A DNA stretch of 64,000 nt from Saccharothrix sp. (lineage in GTDB: Bacteria > Actinomycetota > Actinomycetes > Mycobacteriales > Pseudonocardiaceae): NCBI RefSeq assembly GCF_031180885.1, contig NZ_JAPSLK010000007.1:171648-235647 (forward strand), read 5' to 3'. The notes beneath the pieces were generated by a model. It was not told where the DNA came from and searched no databases. It saw only the letters and a program-made list of their open reading frames with translations. This document shows positions 19,001-28,677 of this stretch, piece after piece. The translations under genes were made by a program, and so were the position numbers. Within the stretch, counting starts at the first letter, position 1. Every line of letters starts with the position of its first letter.

Positions 19001-19056
19001 GCTGTCCAGTCGGAACGCTCCGCATCCTCCGATGTGCGAGGCGTTATCGTGCTCGT

Positions 19057-22000
19057 GTGCGCTTCGACGTGCTCGGTCCACTGGCCGTCTGGACGGATGC
19101 GGGCGTCCCGGTCGCGGTGCCCGGCGTGAAGGTGCGCGCCCTGTTGGCCGACCTCGTCGCGCACCGCGGCGGCCTCGTCCCGGCCGCGCGCCTCATCGAC
19201 GACCTGTGGGGCGAGGCGCTGCCCAACAACCCGCACTCGGCGTTGCAGGTCAAGGTCTCCCAACTGCGCAGGGCGCTCGACGACGCCGAACCCGGCGCCC
19301 GCGCCCTGGTCGTGTCCCAGCCGCCGGGCTACCTGCTCGACGTGCCGGCGGAGCGCACCGACGTCGGCCGGTTCCACGCCCTGACCGGGCGGGCCGCCAC
19401 CGCCGACCCGGCGACCCGGGCGGACCTGCTCGCGCGGGCGCTGGAGCTGTGGCGCGGCCCGGCGCTGGCGGACTTCGCCGACGAGCCGTTCGCCCGGCCG
19501 GTCACCGCCCGGTTGGAGGAGGACCGGCTGACGGCGCTGGAGCTGCGCGCCGAGGCACGGCTGGGGCTGGGCGAGCACACCGGACTGGTCGCCGAGCTGG
19601 AGGACCTCGTCGCCCGCTACCCGCTGCGCGAACGCCTGCGCGCGGCGCACGTGCGCGCCCTGTACGCGGCGGGCCGGCAGAGCGCGGCGCTGGACAGCTA
19701 TCGGGAGCTGCGCGAACGGCTGGCCGACGAACTGGGCCTGGACCCCAGCGCCGGGCTCAAGGCCCTGCACCAGGCGGTCCTCACCCGCGATCCCGCCCTG
19801 GACGCGACCGCTCCCGCGCCGCGCGGCAACCTGCCCGCCCAGCTCAGCGACCTCGTGGGCCGGGACGACGACCTGGCCGGCGTGCGGTCGGCGCTCGGCG
19901 CGGCGCGGCTGGTCACGCTCACCGGACCCGGCGGTGTCGGCAAGACCCGCCTCGCGGTGGAGACGGCCTCCCAGCTCACCGGGTCGTTCCCGGACGGCGT
20001 GTGGCTGGTCGAGCTGGCCCCGCTGACCGCAGCCACGCCAGAACCGCTGGTGGAGGCGGTGACCACGGCGCTGGGGCTGCGCGACGACGCGGCGGTCGGC
20101 CAGCCGCTGGACCCGGTCGCCCGGCTGGCCGACGCCCTGCGGACCCGGGAAGCGCTGCTCGTGCTGGACAACTGCGAGCACGTCGTGGCGCCCGCCGCCG
20201 AACTGGTGGACCGGCTGCTGCGCGCCGCGCCCCGACTGCGGGTGCTGGCGACCAGCCAGGAACCGCTCGGCCTGGCCGGCGAGGTCCGCCGCGACGTGGC
20301 GCCGCTGGACCGCGCGGGCGCCGTCGAGCTGTTCGTGGCGCGGGCGGCGGCGGTCTCGCCCGGGTTCCGGCTCGACGACGACAACGCCGAGGACGTGGCC
20401 GTGCTGTGCCGGCGGCTCGACGGCATCCCGCTCGCGCTGGAGCTGGCCGCCAACCGGGTGCGCGCGCTGGGCGTGTCCGGCCTGGTGGAACGGCTCGACG
20501 ACCGGTTCCGGCTGCTGGCCACCGGCTACCGGGGCGCGGCACCCCGGCAGCGGACGCTGCGCGCGATGATCGACTGGAGCTGGGACCTGCTCACCGACCC
20601 CGAGCGCGCGGTCCTGCGCCGGCTCGCCCGGCACGGGGAGAGCGCGACGCTGGAGGCGGCGGAGGCGGTGTGCGCGGGCGGCGACGTGGCCCCGGCCGAC
20701 GTGCTCGACCTGCTGACCCGGCTGGTGGACCGGTCGCTGGTGGTGCCGGTCGAGGCGGGCGAACCCCGGTACCGGCTGCTGGAGTCGGTCGCCGCGTACT
20801 GCCTCGACCAGCCGGGTGACCCGGGCGAGGCGGAGGCGGTGCGGCTGCGGCACCGCGAGTACTACCTGGCGCTGGCCGAACGGGCCGAGCCGCACCTGCG
20901 GGCGGCCGACCAGCGGCGCTGGTTGGAGCGGCTGGACCGGGAGTCGGCGCACCTGCGCGCCGCCTTCGACGGGACGGTCCGCGACGCCGGCCGGGACGAC
21001 AGCAGCCGGGACGCGGCGTTGCGGCTGGTGAACGCGCTGGCCTGGTACTGGTGCCTGCGCGGCCGGTTCGCCGAGGCGCGCCGGTCCCTCGACGCGGCCG
21101 TGGGCCTCGGCGGGGACGGTCCGCTCGTGGCGGCGGCCCTGGCGTGGCGGGCCGGGATCGCGGTCCTCCAAGGCGACAGCACCGACCGGACGGCCCGGAT
21201 CGCGCGGGTGGTGGAGCTGTTCGAGCACTTCTCCGAGGGCCGGGCGCGGGCGTTCTGGTTCCTCGACCACGCGGTGTCGCGCACCGGGGACGTCGCCGCC
21301 GAAGGCGACCTGGTCAACCGTGCGCTCGCGGAGTTCGAGGCGGCGGGCGACCGCTGGGGGACGGCAGCGGCGTTGAGCACGCGCGCGACCCAGGCGCTGG
21401 CCCGGGGCGACCTGGCCGCGCTGGGCCGCGACGGCAGCCGCGGCGCGGCGCTGTTCGCCGAGGTCGGGGACCGGTGGGGGCAGTCGAGGGCGTCCGCGGC
21501 GCTGGCCGCGCTCGCCGAGATCCGCGGCGACTACGCGCTGGCGGCGCGGCTGCACCAGGAGGGTCTGCGCGCCGCCGAGCAGCTCGGGCTGTGGCCGGAG
21601 GTCGTGGACCGGCTCAACGGCCTGGGCCGGGTGGCGCTGCTGACCGGGGACTTCGCGACCGCGCGGGAGTCGCACGGCCGGGCGCTGCGCATGGCGGCCG
21701 AGCAGAACGCGAAGACCGCCGAGGTCAGCGCGGAACTGGGCCTGGCGCTGGGCGCGCGCCGCGAGGGCGACCTCGACGCCGCCGAGGCGTGCCTGCGCCG
21801 CCTGCTGGAGTGGAGCCGGGGCTCGGACTTCGCCGAGGGCGTCGGGCACGCGCTGGTGGTCGCCGAGTTGGGCTTCGTCGCCGAACTGCGCGGCGACCCG
21901 GCCGGGGCCGCGGACCACCACAAGACCGGCCTGGCGATCGCGCGGAAGTCCGGCGACCCCCGCGCGGTCGCGCTGGCGCTGGAGGGCCTGGCCGGCGCCC

Positions 22001-22293
22001 TGACCCTCGACGGGCGGGCCGAGGCCGGCGCGCTCCTGCTCGGCGCGGCGACCGCGGCCCGCGCCTCGGTCGGCGCCCCGCTCCCGCCCGCCGAACGCGG
22101 CGACTACGACCGGGTGTCCGCCCGGGTCGTGCAAACCCTCGACGCCGCCGCGCTCGACGCGGCCCTGACCCGCGGCGCCACCCTGACCGCCCGGGCCATC
22201 GACGAAATCCTGACCCGCTCGGGGAAGTCCGGAGCGGGGCCGGCGACCGGCCTGAGCCCGAGTACAGCGGTTCGGTGCCGCGTGGGAGCGTGA
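19057..22293 (+). CDS. AfsR/SARP-type regulator with NB-ARC and TPR domains
   Basis: A full-length STAND regulator of 1078 residues starting at GTG 19057 (RFDVLGPLAV). An OmpR-like winged helix (1-95) and BTAD (100-245, ALELWRGPALADF) are followed by an NB-ARC ATPase. The P-loop GPGGVGKT is near 290-297 and the Walker B is LLVLDNCEH. Further on come RTLRAMIDWSWDLL and a TPR superhelix (about 600-1040; repeated A..GD...A blocks). Such proteins sense an unknown ligand through the C-terminal half and activate secondary-metabolite or stress genes. The last 25 residues are low in structure and may be read past the ancestral stop. It stands alone between the protease terminator and a 292-bp spacer, so no target can be assigned from context. 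Confidence 0.88.
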   Translation: MRFDVLGPLAVWTDAGVPVAVPGVKVRALLADLVAHRGGLVPAARLIDDLWGEALPNNPHSALQVKVSQLRRALDDAEPGARALVVSQPPGYLLDVPAERTDVGRFHALTGRAATADPATRADLLARALELWRGPALADFADEPFARPVTARLEEDRLTALELRAEARLGLGEHTGLVAELEDLVARYPLRERLRAAHVRALYAAGRQSAALDSYRELRERLADELGLDPSAGLKALHQAVLTRDPALDATAPAPRGNLPAQLSDLVGRDDDLAGVRSALGAARLVTLTGPGGVGKTRLAVETASQLTGSFPDGVWLVELAPLTAATPEPLVEAVTTALGLRDDAAVGQPLDPVARLADALRTREALLVLDNCEHVVAPAAELVDRLLRAAPRLRVLATSQEPLGLAGEVRRDVAPLDRAGAVELFVARAAAVSPGFRLDDDNAEDVAVLCRRLDGIPLALELAANRVRALGVSGLVERLDDRFRLLATGYRGAAPRQRTLRAMIDWSWDLLTDPERAVLRRLARHGESATLEAAEAVCAGGDVAPADVLDLLTRLVDRSLVVPVEAGEPRYRLLESVAAYCLDQPGDPGEAEAVRLRHREYYLALAERAEPHLRAADQRRWLERLDRESAHLRAAFDGTVRDAGRDDSSRDAALRLVNALAWYWCLRGRFAEARRSLDAAVGLGGDGPLVAAALAWRAGIAVLQGDSTDRTARIARVVELFEHFSEGRARAFWFLDHAVSRTGDVAAEGDLVNRALAEFEAAGDRWGTAAALSTRATQALARGDLAALGRDGSRGAALFAEVGDRWGQSRASAALAALAEIRGDYALAARLHQEGLRAAEQLGLWPEVVDRLNGLGRVALLTGDFATARESHGRALRMAAEQNAKTAEVSAELGLALGARREGDLDAAEACLRRLLEWSRGSDFAEGVGHALVVAELGFVAELRGDPAGAADHHKTGLAIARKSGDPRAVALALEGLAGALTLDGRAEAGALLLGAATAARASVGAPLPPAERGDYDRVSARVVQTLDAAALDAALTRGATLTARAIDEILTRSGKSGAGPATGLSPSTAVRCRVGA

Positions 22294-22585
22294 ACGCGGG
22301 CAGCGGCACGTCCGAATAGGAGTCCATGTCGGCGGTGACAAGCACCTCCAGCGGCGCGGGGAGCGGGGCAGGTCGCCCTGGCCGGGAGGACGCAGCCGAG
22401 TCGTTGCCGTGAACCCGAAAGCGGACGGTAAGTCGACCGTAGGGGCCGTGTCGGATGGTGGGTGCGCACGACCGCCGACCGGCTCGTCTGGTGGGCCGCG
22501 GCGCTGCGCCAGGCGCGCTCGACGTCTCCCTACCCCGCCTGAATCCTTCCCCATCCGAGAAGAAAGTCCGAGAGGAGCAACGACA
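22294..22585. other. Spacer between SARP and flavin-type gene
   Basis: 292 bp without a convincing gene. A short minus-strand frame beginning MDSYSDVPLP near 22327 has protein-like composition, but it has no ribosome site and runs without a stop into the antisense of the SARP gene. The last 20 bp carry the ribosome site (GAGAGGAG) of the next gene. Confidence 0.4.
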
Positions 22586-23092
22586 GTGAACGCCAAGGAG
22601 CCCGCTTCCGCGGAGGTGCTGGGCGCCGACGGGGGCAGGCCGGCGCCGTGGGCGCAGGCGCGCGAGCGGCTGGCCGGGGCGCAGTCCTACTGGACCGCCA
22701 CGAGCCACCCGAACGGGCGACCGCACCTGCGGCCCGTGCTCGCGGTCTGGGTGGACGGTGCGCTGTACCTCTCGTCGGACCCGACCGCCCGCAAGAGCCG
22801 CAACATCGACGCCACCGGCCACTTCGCCATCTCGGCGTCCACCGACGACCTGGACCTGGTGGTCGAGGGCACGGCCGCGCGGGTCACCGACCTGGCGCGG
22901 CTGGAACAGGTCGCCGCCGCGTACAGGGAGAAGTACGGCTGGCCGGTGACCATCGTCGACGCCGCGTTCACCGCCCCCTACGCGGCGCCGACCGCGGGCG
23001 ACGGGCCGTTCGCCGTCTACGAGGTCGACCCGGTCACCGTGTTCGGCTTCCCGACCAGCGACAAGTTCGCGCCCACCCGCTGGCGCTTCTGA
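22586..23092 (+). CDS. Pyridoxamine 5'-phosphate oxidase-fold (FMN/F420-binding split-barrel) protein
   Basis: GTG start at 22586, preceded by AGAGGAG; 168 residues. The small split-barrel fold is indicated by SYWTATSHPNGRPHLRPV, then LYLSSDPTARKSRNID and a closing FAPTRWRF, the pattern of actinobacterial PPOX-class proteins. Many of these bind F420 or FMN and reduce or sense small molecules. No substrate residue is diagnostic. It lies 21 bp before the MFS exporter remnant on the same strand, so the pair once formed a two-gene operon. With the exporter broken, its present role is uncertain. Confidence 0.75.
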   Translation: MNAKEPASAEVLGADGGRPAPWAQARERLAGAQSYWTATSHPNGRPHLRPVLAVWVDGALYLSSDPTARKSRNIDATGHFAISASTDDLDLVVEGTAARVTDLARLEQVAAAYREKYGWPVTIVDAAFTAPYAAPTAGDGPFAVYEVDPVTVFGFPTSDKFAPTRWRF

Positions 23093-23113
23093 CCAGGCTG
23101 GAATGGACTCATC

Positions 23114-24240
23114 ATGGACTCCACGACCGAGCCCGGCGCGCCGGCCGGGCGCAAGGAGTGGCTGGGGCTGGCCGTGCTGGCCCTGCCCACCATCCTGCTG
23201 GCACTCGACTTCAGCGTCCTGTTCCTCGCGCTGCCCAACCTGAGCGCCGACTTGGCGCCGGACGGCGCGCAGCAGCTGTGGATCATGGACATCTACGGCT
23301 TCATGATCGCCGGGTTCCTGGTCACCATGGGCACCCTCGGCGACCGCATCGGCCGGCGGAAGCTGCTGATGATCGGCGCCGTGGCCTTCGCCGCGGCCTC
23401 GGTGCTGGCGGCCTACTCGACCTCGGCCGAGATGCTGATCGCCACCCGGGCGCTGCTCGGCATCGCGGGCGCGACGCTCATGCCGTCCACGCTGTCGCTC
23501 ATCACCACGATGTTCACCGACCCCAAGCAGCGGGCGTCGGCGATCGGCATCTGGATGGCGTGCTTCATGGGCGGCACGGCCATCGGCCCGGTCATCGGCG
23601 GCGCGCTGCTCCAGTGGTTCTGGTGGGGCTCGGTGTTCCTGATGGGCGGGCCCGTCATGATCCTGCTCCTGGTGACCGCGCCCGTCCTGCTGCCCGAGCA
23701 CCGCGACCCGTCCGCCGGCAAGCTCGACCTGGCCAGCGTGGCGCTGTCGCTGGTGGCGATCCTGCCGATCATCTACGCCCCGAAGGAGATCGCCAAGGAC
23801 GGCTTCGCCGTCGTGCCGCTGATCGCCGCCGTCGCCGGTGTCGTGTTCGGCGTGCTGTTCGTGCGGCGGCAGCGCAAGATCAGCAACCCGCTGATGGAGG
23901 TGTCGCTGTTCGGCAACCGCGCCTTCAGCGGCGCGCTGAGCATCATGCTCCTCGGCGTCCTCACCGTCGGCGGCAGCGCGCTGCTGTTCGCCGTGTACCG
24001 AGGCGGGCAACACGTTGTCCGGTGCCATCGCCGACGCGGCCAAGCTGCCCGGTGAGGCAGGGGCGTCGCTGGTCTCCGCGGCCCGGGAAGCGTTCACGTC
24101 CGGCTTCGGCACGGCGGCGGCGGTGTGCGCCGGAATCTCCGCGGTCGTCGCCATCCTCGCGGTGGCCTTGCTCCGCCACGTCCCAGCCGCCGGCGCCGCT
24201 CGGGCGGAGACCGCCGACAAGCCCGCCTACATCGAGGCCT
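23114..24240 (+). pseudogene. Drug:H+ antiporter (MFS, DHA2 type) with internal deletion and frameshift
   Basis: The first frame (23114-24055) encodes the N-terminal half of a 14-helix EmrB/QacA exporter: LDFSVLFLALPNL in helix 1, the loop GDRIGRRKLL, and motif C-like GGTAIGPVIGGAL. Similarity stops at about 23998 (LLFAVY) and resumes from 24000 in another frame with EAGNTLSGAIADAA and FTSGFGTAAAVCAG, the final periplasmic loop and last helix. About 130-150 codons for helices 9-13 are missing at this junction and the frame is shifted, so no full transporter can be made. The second frame then runs on without its own stop across the 3' end of the opposing Clp gene, so the original 3' end is also uncertain (24240 is an estimate). 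Confidence 0.8.
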
Positions 24241-26089
24241 GGGAAACGGTGAGGGCCGGTTCGTTGTTGTGGATCGTCACGGACACGTGGTGGCCGGGGC
24301 GGAGGTCGCCGGTGAGCAAAGCCCGGGAAAGGCGGCGGTCCAGTTCTTTGGCGATTGTTCGGCGGAGGGGGCGGGCACCCGAATCCGGGGTGTGGTTCGT
24401 CGTGGCCAGCCAGGTGATCGCTTCGTCGGTGACGTCCAGGGTGATGTTCTGGGCGGCCAGGCGGGCGCGGGTGTCGTTGAGGAGGAGTTTCGTTATCTGG
24501 CGCAGGTCCTCGGCGTCCAGGGAGCGGAAGCGGATCGTTTCGTCCAGGCGGTTGAGGAATTCCGGGCGGAAGTGGATGAGGTCGGCGGTGGTGTTGCTGG
24601 TCATGATGATGACGGTGTTGGCGAAGTCCGTCGTTCGGCCGTGGGGGTCGGCCAGGCGGCCGGTGTCCAGGACCTGGAGGAGGGTGTTCAGGACTTCGGG
24701 GTGGGCTTTGTCGATCTCGTCCAACAACACCACCGAATAAGGGGTTCGGCGGACCGCGGCGGTCAAGTGGGGAACCACGTGTTGGGTGGCGTATTCCGAC
24801 ATGTCGAAGCGGATCAGGCGGTCCGGGGAGCCGTAGAGGGATTCGGCCAGCGCGCGGGCCACCTCGGTCTTTCCCACACCGGTCGGTCCTAGGAAAAGGA
24901 AAGAGCCGGTGGGGCGGTGGGGGTGTTTGAGGCCGGCTCGGCCCAGGCGGACGGCGTCGGCCACGGCTTCCACGGCTTCGTCCTGGCCGATGATCCGGCG
25001 GTGGAGCTGGTCCTCCAGGGTCAGGAGGCGGTGGCGTTCGGACTCGGTCAGCTGGGTCACCGGGATGCCGGTGCTGCGGGACACGACCTCGGCGATGTCG
25101 TCGGCGTCGACCTCCGGGGCGTTGGCCAGCTCCTCGCGGGCGGCGGCCAGGGCGGCTTCGGCTTCGGCCAGGCGGGACGGGTCCGGCAGGTCTTCGTCAC
25201 GGAGGTCGCGGACGCGTTCTTCGAGGGCGTCGAGGTCGGGGGGCGGGGTCTTCTGGCGCAGGCGGACGCGCGCGCCGGCGCGGTCCATGAGGTCGATGGC
25301 CTTGTCGGGGAGGAAGCGTTCGGTCACGTAGCGGGCCGACAGTTCGACGGCGGCCTGGATCGCCTCGTCGGTGATGCGGACCGCGTGGTGGCGTTCGTAC
25401 CGGCTGCGCAGGGCGACCAGGATGGTGACGGCCTGGTCCGGGGTGGGTTCGGCGACCAGGACGGGCTGGAAGCGGCGTTCCAGGGCGGCGTCCTTGACGA
25501 TGTGGCGTTGGTAGTCCTCGACCGTGGTCGCGCCGATGAGTTGCAGGCGGCCGGTGGTCAGGGCGGGTTTGAGGATGTTCGCCGCGTCCATCACCGCGCC
25601 CTCGGCGCTGCCGGCGCCCACGACGGTGTGGAGTTCGTCGATGAACAGCACGATCATGCGGTTGGTCGCGGCGACCTCGTCCATCACGCCCTGGAGGCGC
25701 TCCTCGAACTCGCCCCGGTACTTGGAGCCGGCGACCATCGCGGCCAGGTCGACCGAGATCAGGCGCCTGCCGGCCAGGGTGGGCGGCACGTCGCCGGTGG
25801 CCATGCGGGTCGCGATGCCCTCGACGATCGCGGTCTTGCCCACGCCGGGGTCGCCGAGCAGGACCGGGTTGTTCTTGGTCCGCCGGGACAGCACCTCGAC
25901 GACCTCGTCGATCACGTCGTCCCGGCCGACCACCGGGTCCAGCGCGCCCTCCCGGGCGGAGGCGGTCAGGTCACGGCCGAACCGCTCGGCGCGGCGGGTC
26001 TGTGAGGTGGGCGCGCCCAGGCCCTGGAAGAGCTTGCCGACCAGGTCCTCCAGCGGGTTGGCGCCGAAGCGGAAGAAGTCGTCCGGCAT
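24227..26089 (-). CDS. Compact ClpC/ClpB-like double AAA+ ATPase lacking the N domain and D2 pore loop
   Basis: ATG at 26089 with GGAGGTG upstream; 620 residues against about 820-850 for ClpC. The paired N-terminal Clp repeats are absent. D1 has Walker A GDPGVGKT (79-86), the pore loop KYRG (123-126) and Walker B VLFIDE (147-152). D2 has GPTGVGKT (401-408), [14 protein letters not shown] and the sensor/arginine-finger region [11 protein letters not shown]. Between SEYATQHV and [11 protein letters not shown] the usual segment with the D2 pore loop (GAPPGYVGY...) is missing. The variable stretch after MTSN is also shortened, and the ClpP-binding loop is not evident. It is likely an unfoldase with changed substrate handling, or a degenerate copy. 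It converges on the MFS remnant and is divergent from the M20 peptidase. Confidence 0.85.
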   Translation of the reverse strand: MPDDFFRFGANPLEDLVGKLFQGLGAPTSQTRRAERFGRDLTASAREGALDPVVGRDDVIDEVVEVLSRRTKNNPVLLGDPGVGKTAIVEGIATRMATGDVPPTLAGRRLISVDLAAMVAGSKYRGEFEERLQGVMDEVAATNRMIVLFIDELHTVVGAGSAEGAVMDAANILKPALTTGRLQLIGATTVEDYQRHIVKDAALERRFQPVLVAEPTPDQAVTILVALRSRYERHHAVRITDEAIQAAVELSARYVTERFLPDKAIDLMDRAGARVRLRQKTPPPDLDALEERVRDLRDEDLPDPSRLAEAEAALAAAREELANAPEVDADDIAEVVSRSTGIPVTQLTESERHRLLTLEDQLHRRIIGQDEAVEAVADAVRLGRAGLKHPHRPTGSFLFLGPTGVGKTEVARALAESLYGSPDRLIRFDMSEYATQHVVPHLTAAVRRTPYSVVLLDEIDKAHPEVLNTLLQVLDTGRLADPHGRTTDFANTVIIMTSNTTADLIHFRPEFLNRLDETIRFRSLDAEDLRQITKLLLNDTRARLAAQNITLDVTDEAITWLATTNHTPDSGARPLRRTIAKELDRRLSRALLTGDLRPGHHVSVTIHNNEPALTVSQASM

Positions 26090-26177
26090 CGCGGGCCACC
26101 TCCGATCGGGGACACCTCCCATGGTCCTCCCCCGCAACGCGGGCGCAAGGCAGGTCGGGCCGGAGTGGTAGGAAGAC

Positions 26178-27506
26178 GTGGTGAGCAACGTCGAAGAAGG
26201 CCTCCGGGTGGCGCAGGACGAGGTCGTCGGCCTGGCCAGCGAGCTGATCAGGATCGACACCACCAACACCGGGGATCCCACGACGCTCGTCGGGGAACGC
26301 GAGGCGGCCGAGTGGGTCGCGGAGAAGCTCGAAGAGGTCGGGTACGAGACGGCCTACGTGGAGTCCGGGGCCAAGGGGCGCGGGAACGTCGTCGCGCGGC
26401 TGGCCGGGGCCGACCCGTCGCGCGGGGCGCTGCTGGTGCACGGTCACCTGGACGTGGTGCCGGCGGACGCGTCGGAGTGGTCGGTGCACCCGTTCTCGGG
26501 CGCGGTGCAGGACGGGTACGTGTGGGGGCGCGGGGCCGTCGACATGAAGGACATGGTCGCCATGTCGCTGGCGGTGGCGCGCCGGTTCAAGCGGGACGGC
26601 GTGGTGCCGCCTCGGGACATCGTGTTCGCGTTCTTGGCCGACGAAGAGGCCGGCGGGTTGTTCGGGGCGAAGTGGTTGGTGGACAACCGGCCCGAGCTGT
26701 TCGAGGGGGTCACCGAGGCGATTTCCGAGGTGGGCGGCTTCTCGATCACGTTGAAGGACGACGTGCGGGCGTACCTGGTGGAGACGGCGGAGAAGGGCAT
26801 CCGGTGGCTGAAGCTGCGGGTGCGCGGGACCGCCGGGCACGGGTCGATGATCCACCACGACAACGCGGTCGCGAAGCTGGCGGCGGCGGTGACGAAGCTG
26901 GGGCAGCACCGGTTCCCGGTGGTGATCACGCCGTCGGTGCGGGAGTTCCTGGACGGGGTTTCGGAGATCACCGGGCTGGACTTCCCCGATGACGATGTCG
27001 AAGGTGCGGTCGGGAAGCTGGGCGCGCTGTCGCGGATGATCGGGGCTACTTTGCGGGACACCGCGAACCCGACGATGTTGACGGCGGGGTACAAGGCGAA
27101 CGTGATCCCGTCGGTGGCGGAGGCCACTGTGGACTGCCGGATCCTGCCCGGGCGGGAGGAGGCGTTCGACCGGGAGGTGGCCGAGCTGCTGGGGCCCGAC
27201 GTGGAGCGGGAGTGGATCGGGTTGCCGCCGGTGGAGACGACGTTCGACGGGGCGCTGGTGGACGCCATGACGGCGTCGATCACGGCGGAGGACCCGGGGG
27301 CGCGGGTGCTGCCGTACATGTTGTCGGGTGGGACGGATGCGAAGTCGTTCCAGCGGTTGGGGATCCGGAACTTCGGGTTCGCGCCGTTGCGGTTGCCGGC
27401 GGATCTGGACTTCTCGGGGTTGTTCCACGGGGTGGATGAGCGGGTGCCGGTGGACGCGCTGCAGTTCGGGGTGCGGGTGCTGGACCGGTTCTTGCGCAAC
27501 AGCTGA
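26178..27506 (+). CDS. M20-family metallopeptidase / amidohydrolase
   Basis: GTG at 26178 (or the adjacent GTG 26181), preceded by AGGAAG; 442 residues. It has the di-zinc M20 signatures: HGHLDVVPAD, GRGAVDMKD, ADEEAGG and, near the end, FHGVDER. The lid/dimerisation domain lies in the middle (RGTAGHGSMIHHDNA). M20 proteins hydrolyse dipeptides, acylated amino acids or related amides in the cytoplasm; this subgroup (ArgE/DapE/CPG2-like, Acy1-like) is common in actinomycetes. It is transcribed divergently from the Clp gene with an 88-bp gap and appears monocistronic. Substrate not predictable. Confidence 0.9.
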   Translation: MVSNVEEGLRVAQDEVVGLASELIRIDTTNTGDPTTLVGEREAAEWVAEKLEEVGYETAYVESGAKGRGNVVARLAGADPSRGALLVHGHLDVVPADASEWSVHPFSGAVQDGYVWGRGAVDMKDMVAMSLAVARRFKRDGVVPPRDIVFAFLADEEAGGLFGAKWLVDNRPELFEGVTEAISEVGGFSITLKDDVRAYLVETAEKGIRWLKLRVRGTAGHGSMIHHDNAVAKLAAAVTKLGQHRFPVVITPSVREFLDGVSEITGLDFPDDDVEGAVGKLGALSRMIGATLRDTANPTMLTAGYKANVIPSVAEATVDCRILPGREEAFDREVAELLGPDVEREWIGLPPVETTFDGALVDAMTASITAEDPGARVLPYMLSGGTDAKSFQRLGIRNFGFAPLRLPADLDFSGLFHGVDERVPVDALQFGVRVLDRFLRNS

Positions 27507-27906
27507 GGTGGGGTGGCCGCCGCGCGGTCCGGGTGCGCCGGGTCGTGCGGCGGCCGCTCTTTGCGCGTGCCGGCGTGCGGGGCCGATTTCGGAACGGCCG
27601 GGTGGGGCGGCCGGTCTGGGACGGCCGGTTCAAGGACGGCTGACCGGGGGTGCCACGGCTCGGATTGGGCGGCAGATGGCGTGGCGGGCGGCGGCTGGAG
27701 TGGTGATCGCGGCGGCGGGCGTAGCTTTGCGGCGCTGAGTGCCCGGCGTGCGTGGATAGCAGCGTGCGCGGCCTCCGGCCCCCGCTTCCATTGTCCCACG
27801 ACGTACCGACAATTCTGCCGACCTGGGGATGGATGGGTTCGACTTCTCGGCTCGGCGGGCGGTCTTGGGCTGGGCGTGGTCTCTTGGAGGGGTCGGGAGG
27901 TGCGCC
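27507..27906. other. 400-bp spacer holding a dispersed palindromic repeat
   Basis: No gene is supported here. The early part is G/C-rich with short direct repeats of GGACGGC. The dispersed 47-bp repeat lies at 27768-27814. The ribosome site GGGAGG for the next gene is at its end. Confidence 0.5.
27768..27814 (-). repeat. Dispersed 47-bp palindromic repeat, copy A
   Basis: On the minus strand it reads AATTGTCGGT, a 3-bp variable part, then TCGTGGGACAATGGAAG and CGGGGGCCGGAGGCCGC. It matches 56828-56874 at 44 of 47 positions. ATTGTC/GACAAT and GGCC/GGCC form internal inverted repeats. A diverged copy is at 53248-53291. Confidence 0.8.
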
Positions 27907-28620
27907 GTGGGGTTGCCGTTCTTCGCCCACGCCGCCGTGCTGGCCGAGTTCCGCGGGCGGTGGCGGCGGGTGTTTCCGCTGCTCGTGACCGGTTTCCTCG
28001 GGCCGCCGGTGGAGAGTGTCGTGACCGCCGTGGTGGGTGGGGGGCGCGGAGCCGCAGGGTGGGTGGTGCTGGGGATCGGGTGTCTGGTGCCGGTGGTGTT
28101 CTTCGTCCTGCGCGGCTACGTGCGGTGGAGTGGGTGGTGGGTGGTCGTCGTCGGGGCCGTGGTGCAGGTGGTGGGGGTTGCGGCGGTGACGGATCGCGCC
28201 GTGTTGGTGGTGCCGCCCGTCGTGGCCGCCATTCTCGGCGTTGTGCTGGTGGTGCGGGCCCATCAAGTGTTGTTCGACGCCGAGGGTGGGGCGATCGCCG
28301 GGACGTCGCTGGTGATGCGCAGTCGGACGCGATCCGTGCCCGGGATGGCCGGGTGGAAGCCGGTGTTGGCGTTCGCGACCGTGGACGACCGGTGGTTGCG
28401 GTGGCGGGTCGGTACGGGGAGTGACCTGCACGGGGGCGAAGTGGCGTTGCGGGACGTGTCGGCGGTGTGGGTGGCGCATGCCGACGAGCCGCCGGGCGGG
28501 CCGGTGGTCGCGGTGCGCGCGGAGGGTCGGGTGATCCAGATGGTGGTCGGTGATCCCGAGGGGTTCGCGTGGTTGCTCGACCGCCGGCTGCGCGCGCTGG
28601 GGTCCACTCCAGAACCGTGA
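27907..28620 (+). CDS. Small multi-spanning membrane protein with cytoplasmic PH-like tail
   Basis: GTG at 27907 is chosen over the upstream ATG 27829 because GGGAGG sits 7 bp before it; 237 residues. Residues 1-125 contain about four hydrophobic helices (FPLLVTGFLG, WVVLGIGCLVPVVFFVL, WWVVVVGAVVQVVGV, VLVVPPVVAAILGVVLVV). The remainder is a beta-rich soluble domain with alternating V/R/G strands (WRVGTGSDLHGGEVALRDVSAVWVAH), resembling bacterial PH-like domains. I do not recognise a named family. Neighbours are an M20 peptidase and an alpha/beta hydrolase on the same strand, but gaps of 400 and 57 bp argue against tight coupling with the first. Confidence 0.65.
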   Translation: MGLPFFAHAAVLAEFRGRWRRVFPLLVTGFLGPPVESVVTAVVGGGRGAAGWVVLGIGCLVPVVFFVLRGYVRWSGWWVVVVGAVVQVVGVAAVTDRAVLVVPPVVAAILGVVLVVRAHQVLFDAEGGAIAGTSLVMRSRTRSVPGMAGWKPVLAFATVDDRWLRWRVGTGSDLHGGEVALRDVSAVWVAHADEPPGGPVVAVRAEGRVIQMVVGDPEGFAWLLDRRLRALGSTPEP

Positions 28621-28677
28621 CGTTCCGTTCCGCCGGTCGTTGGACCCGGTGAGGTCCGACGACGAAAGGACGGCGGT

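Noticed and set aside
22250..22327. Minus-strand short peptide beginning MDSYSDVPLPAFTLPRG, possible RiPP precursor
   Set aside because: No ribosome site, no stop near the expected length and no maturation enzyme nearby; it runs on into the antisense of the SARP gene.
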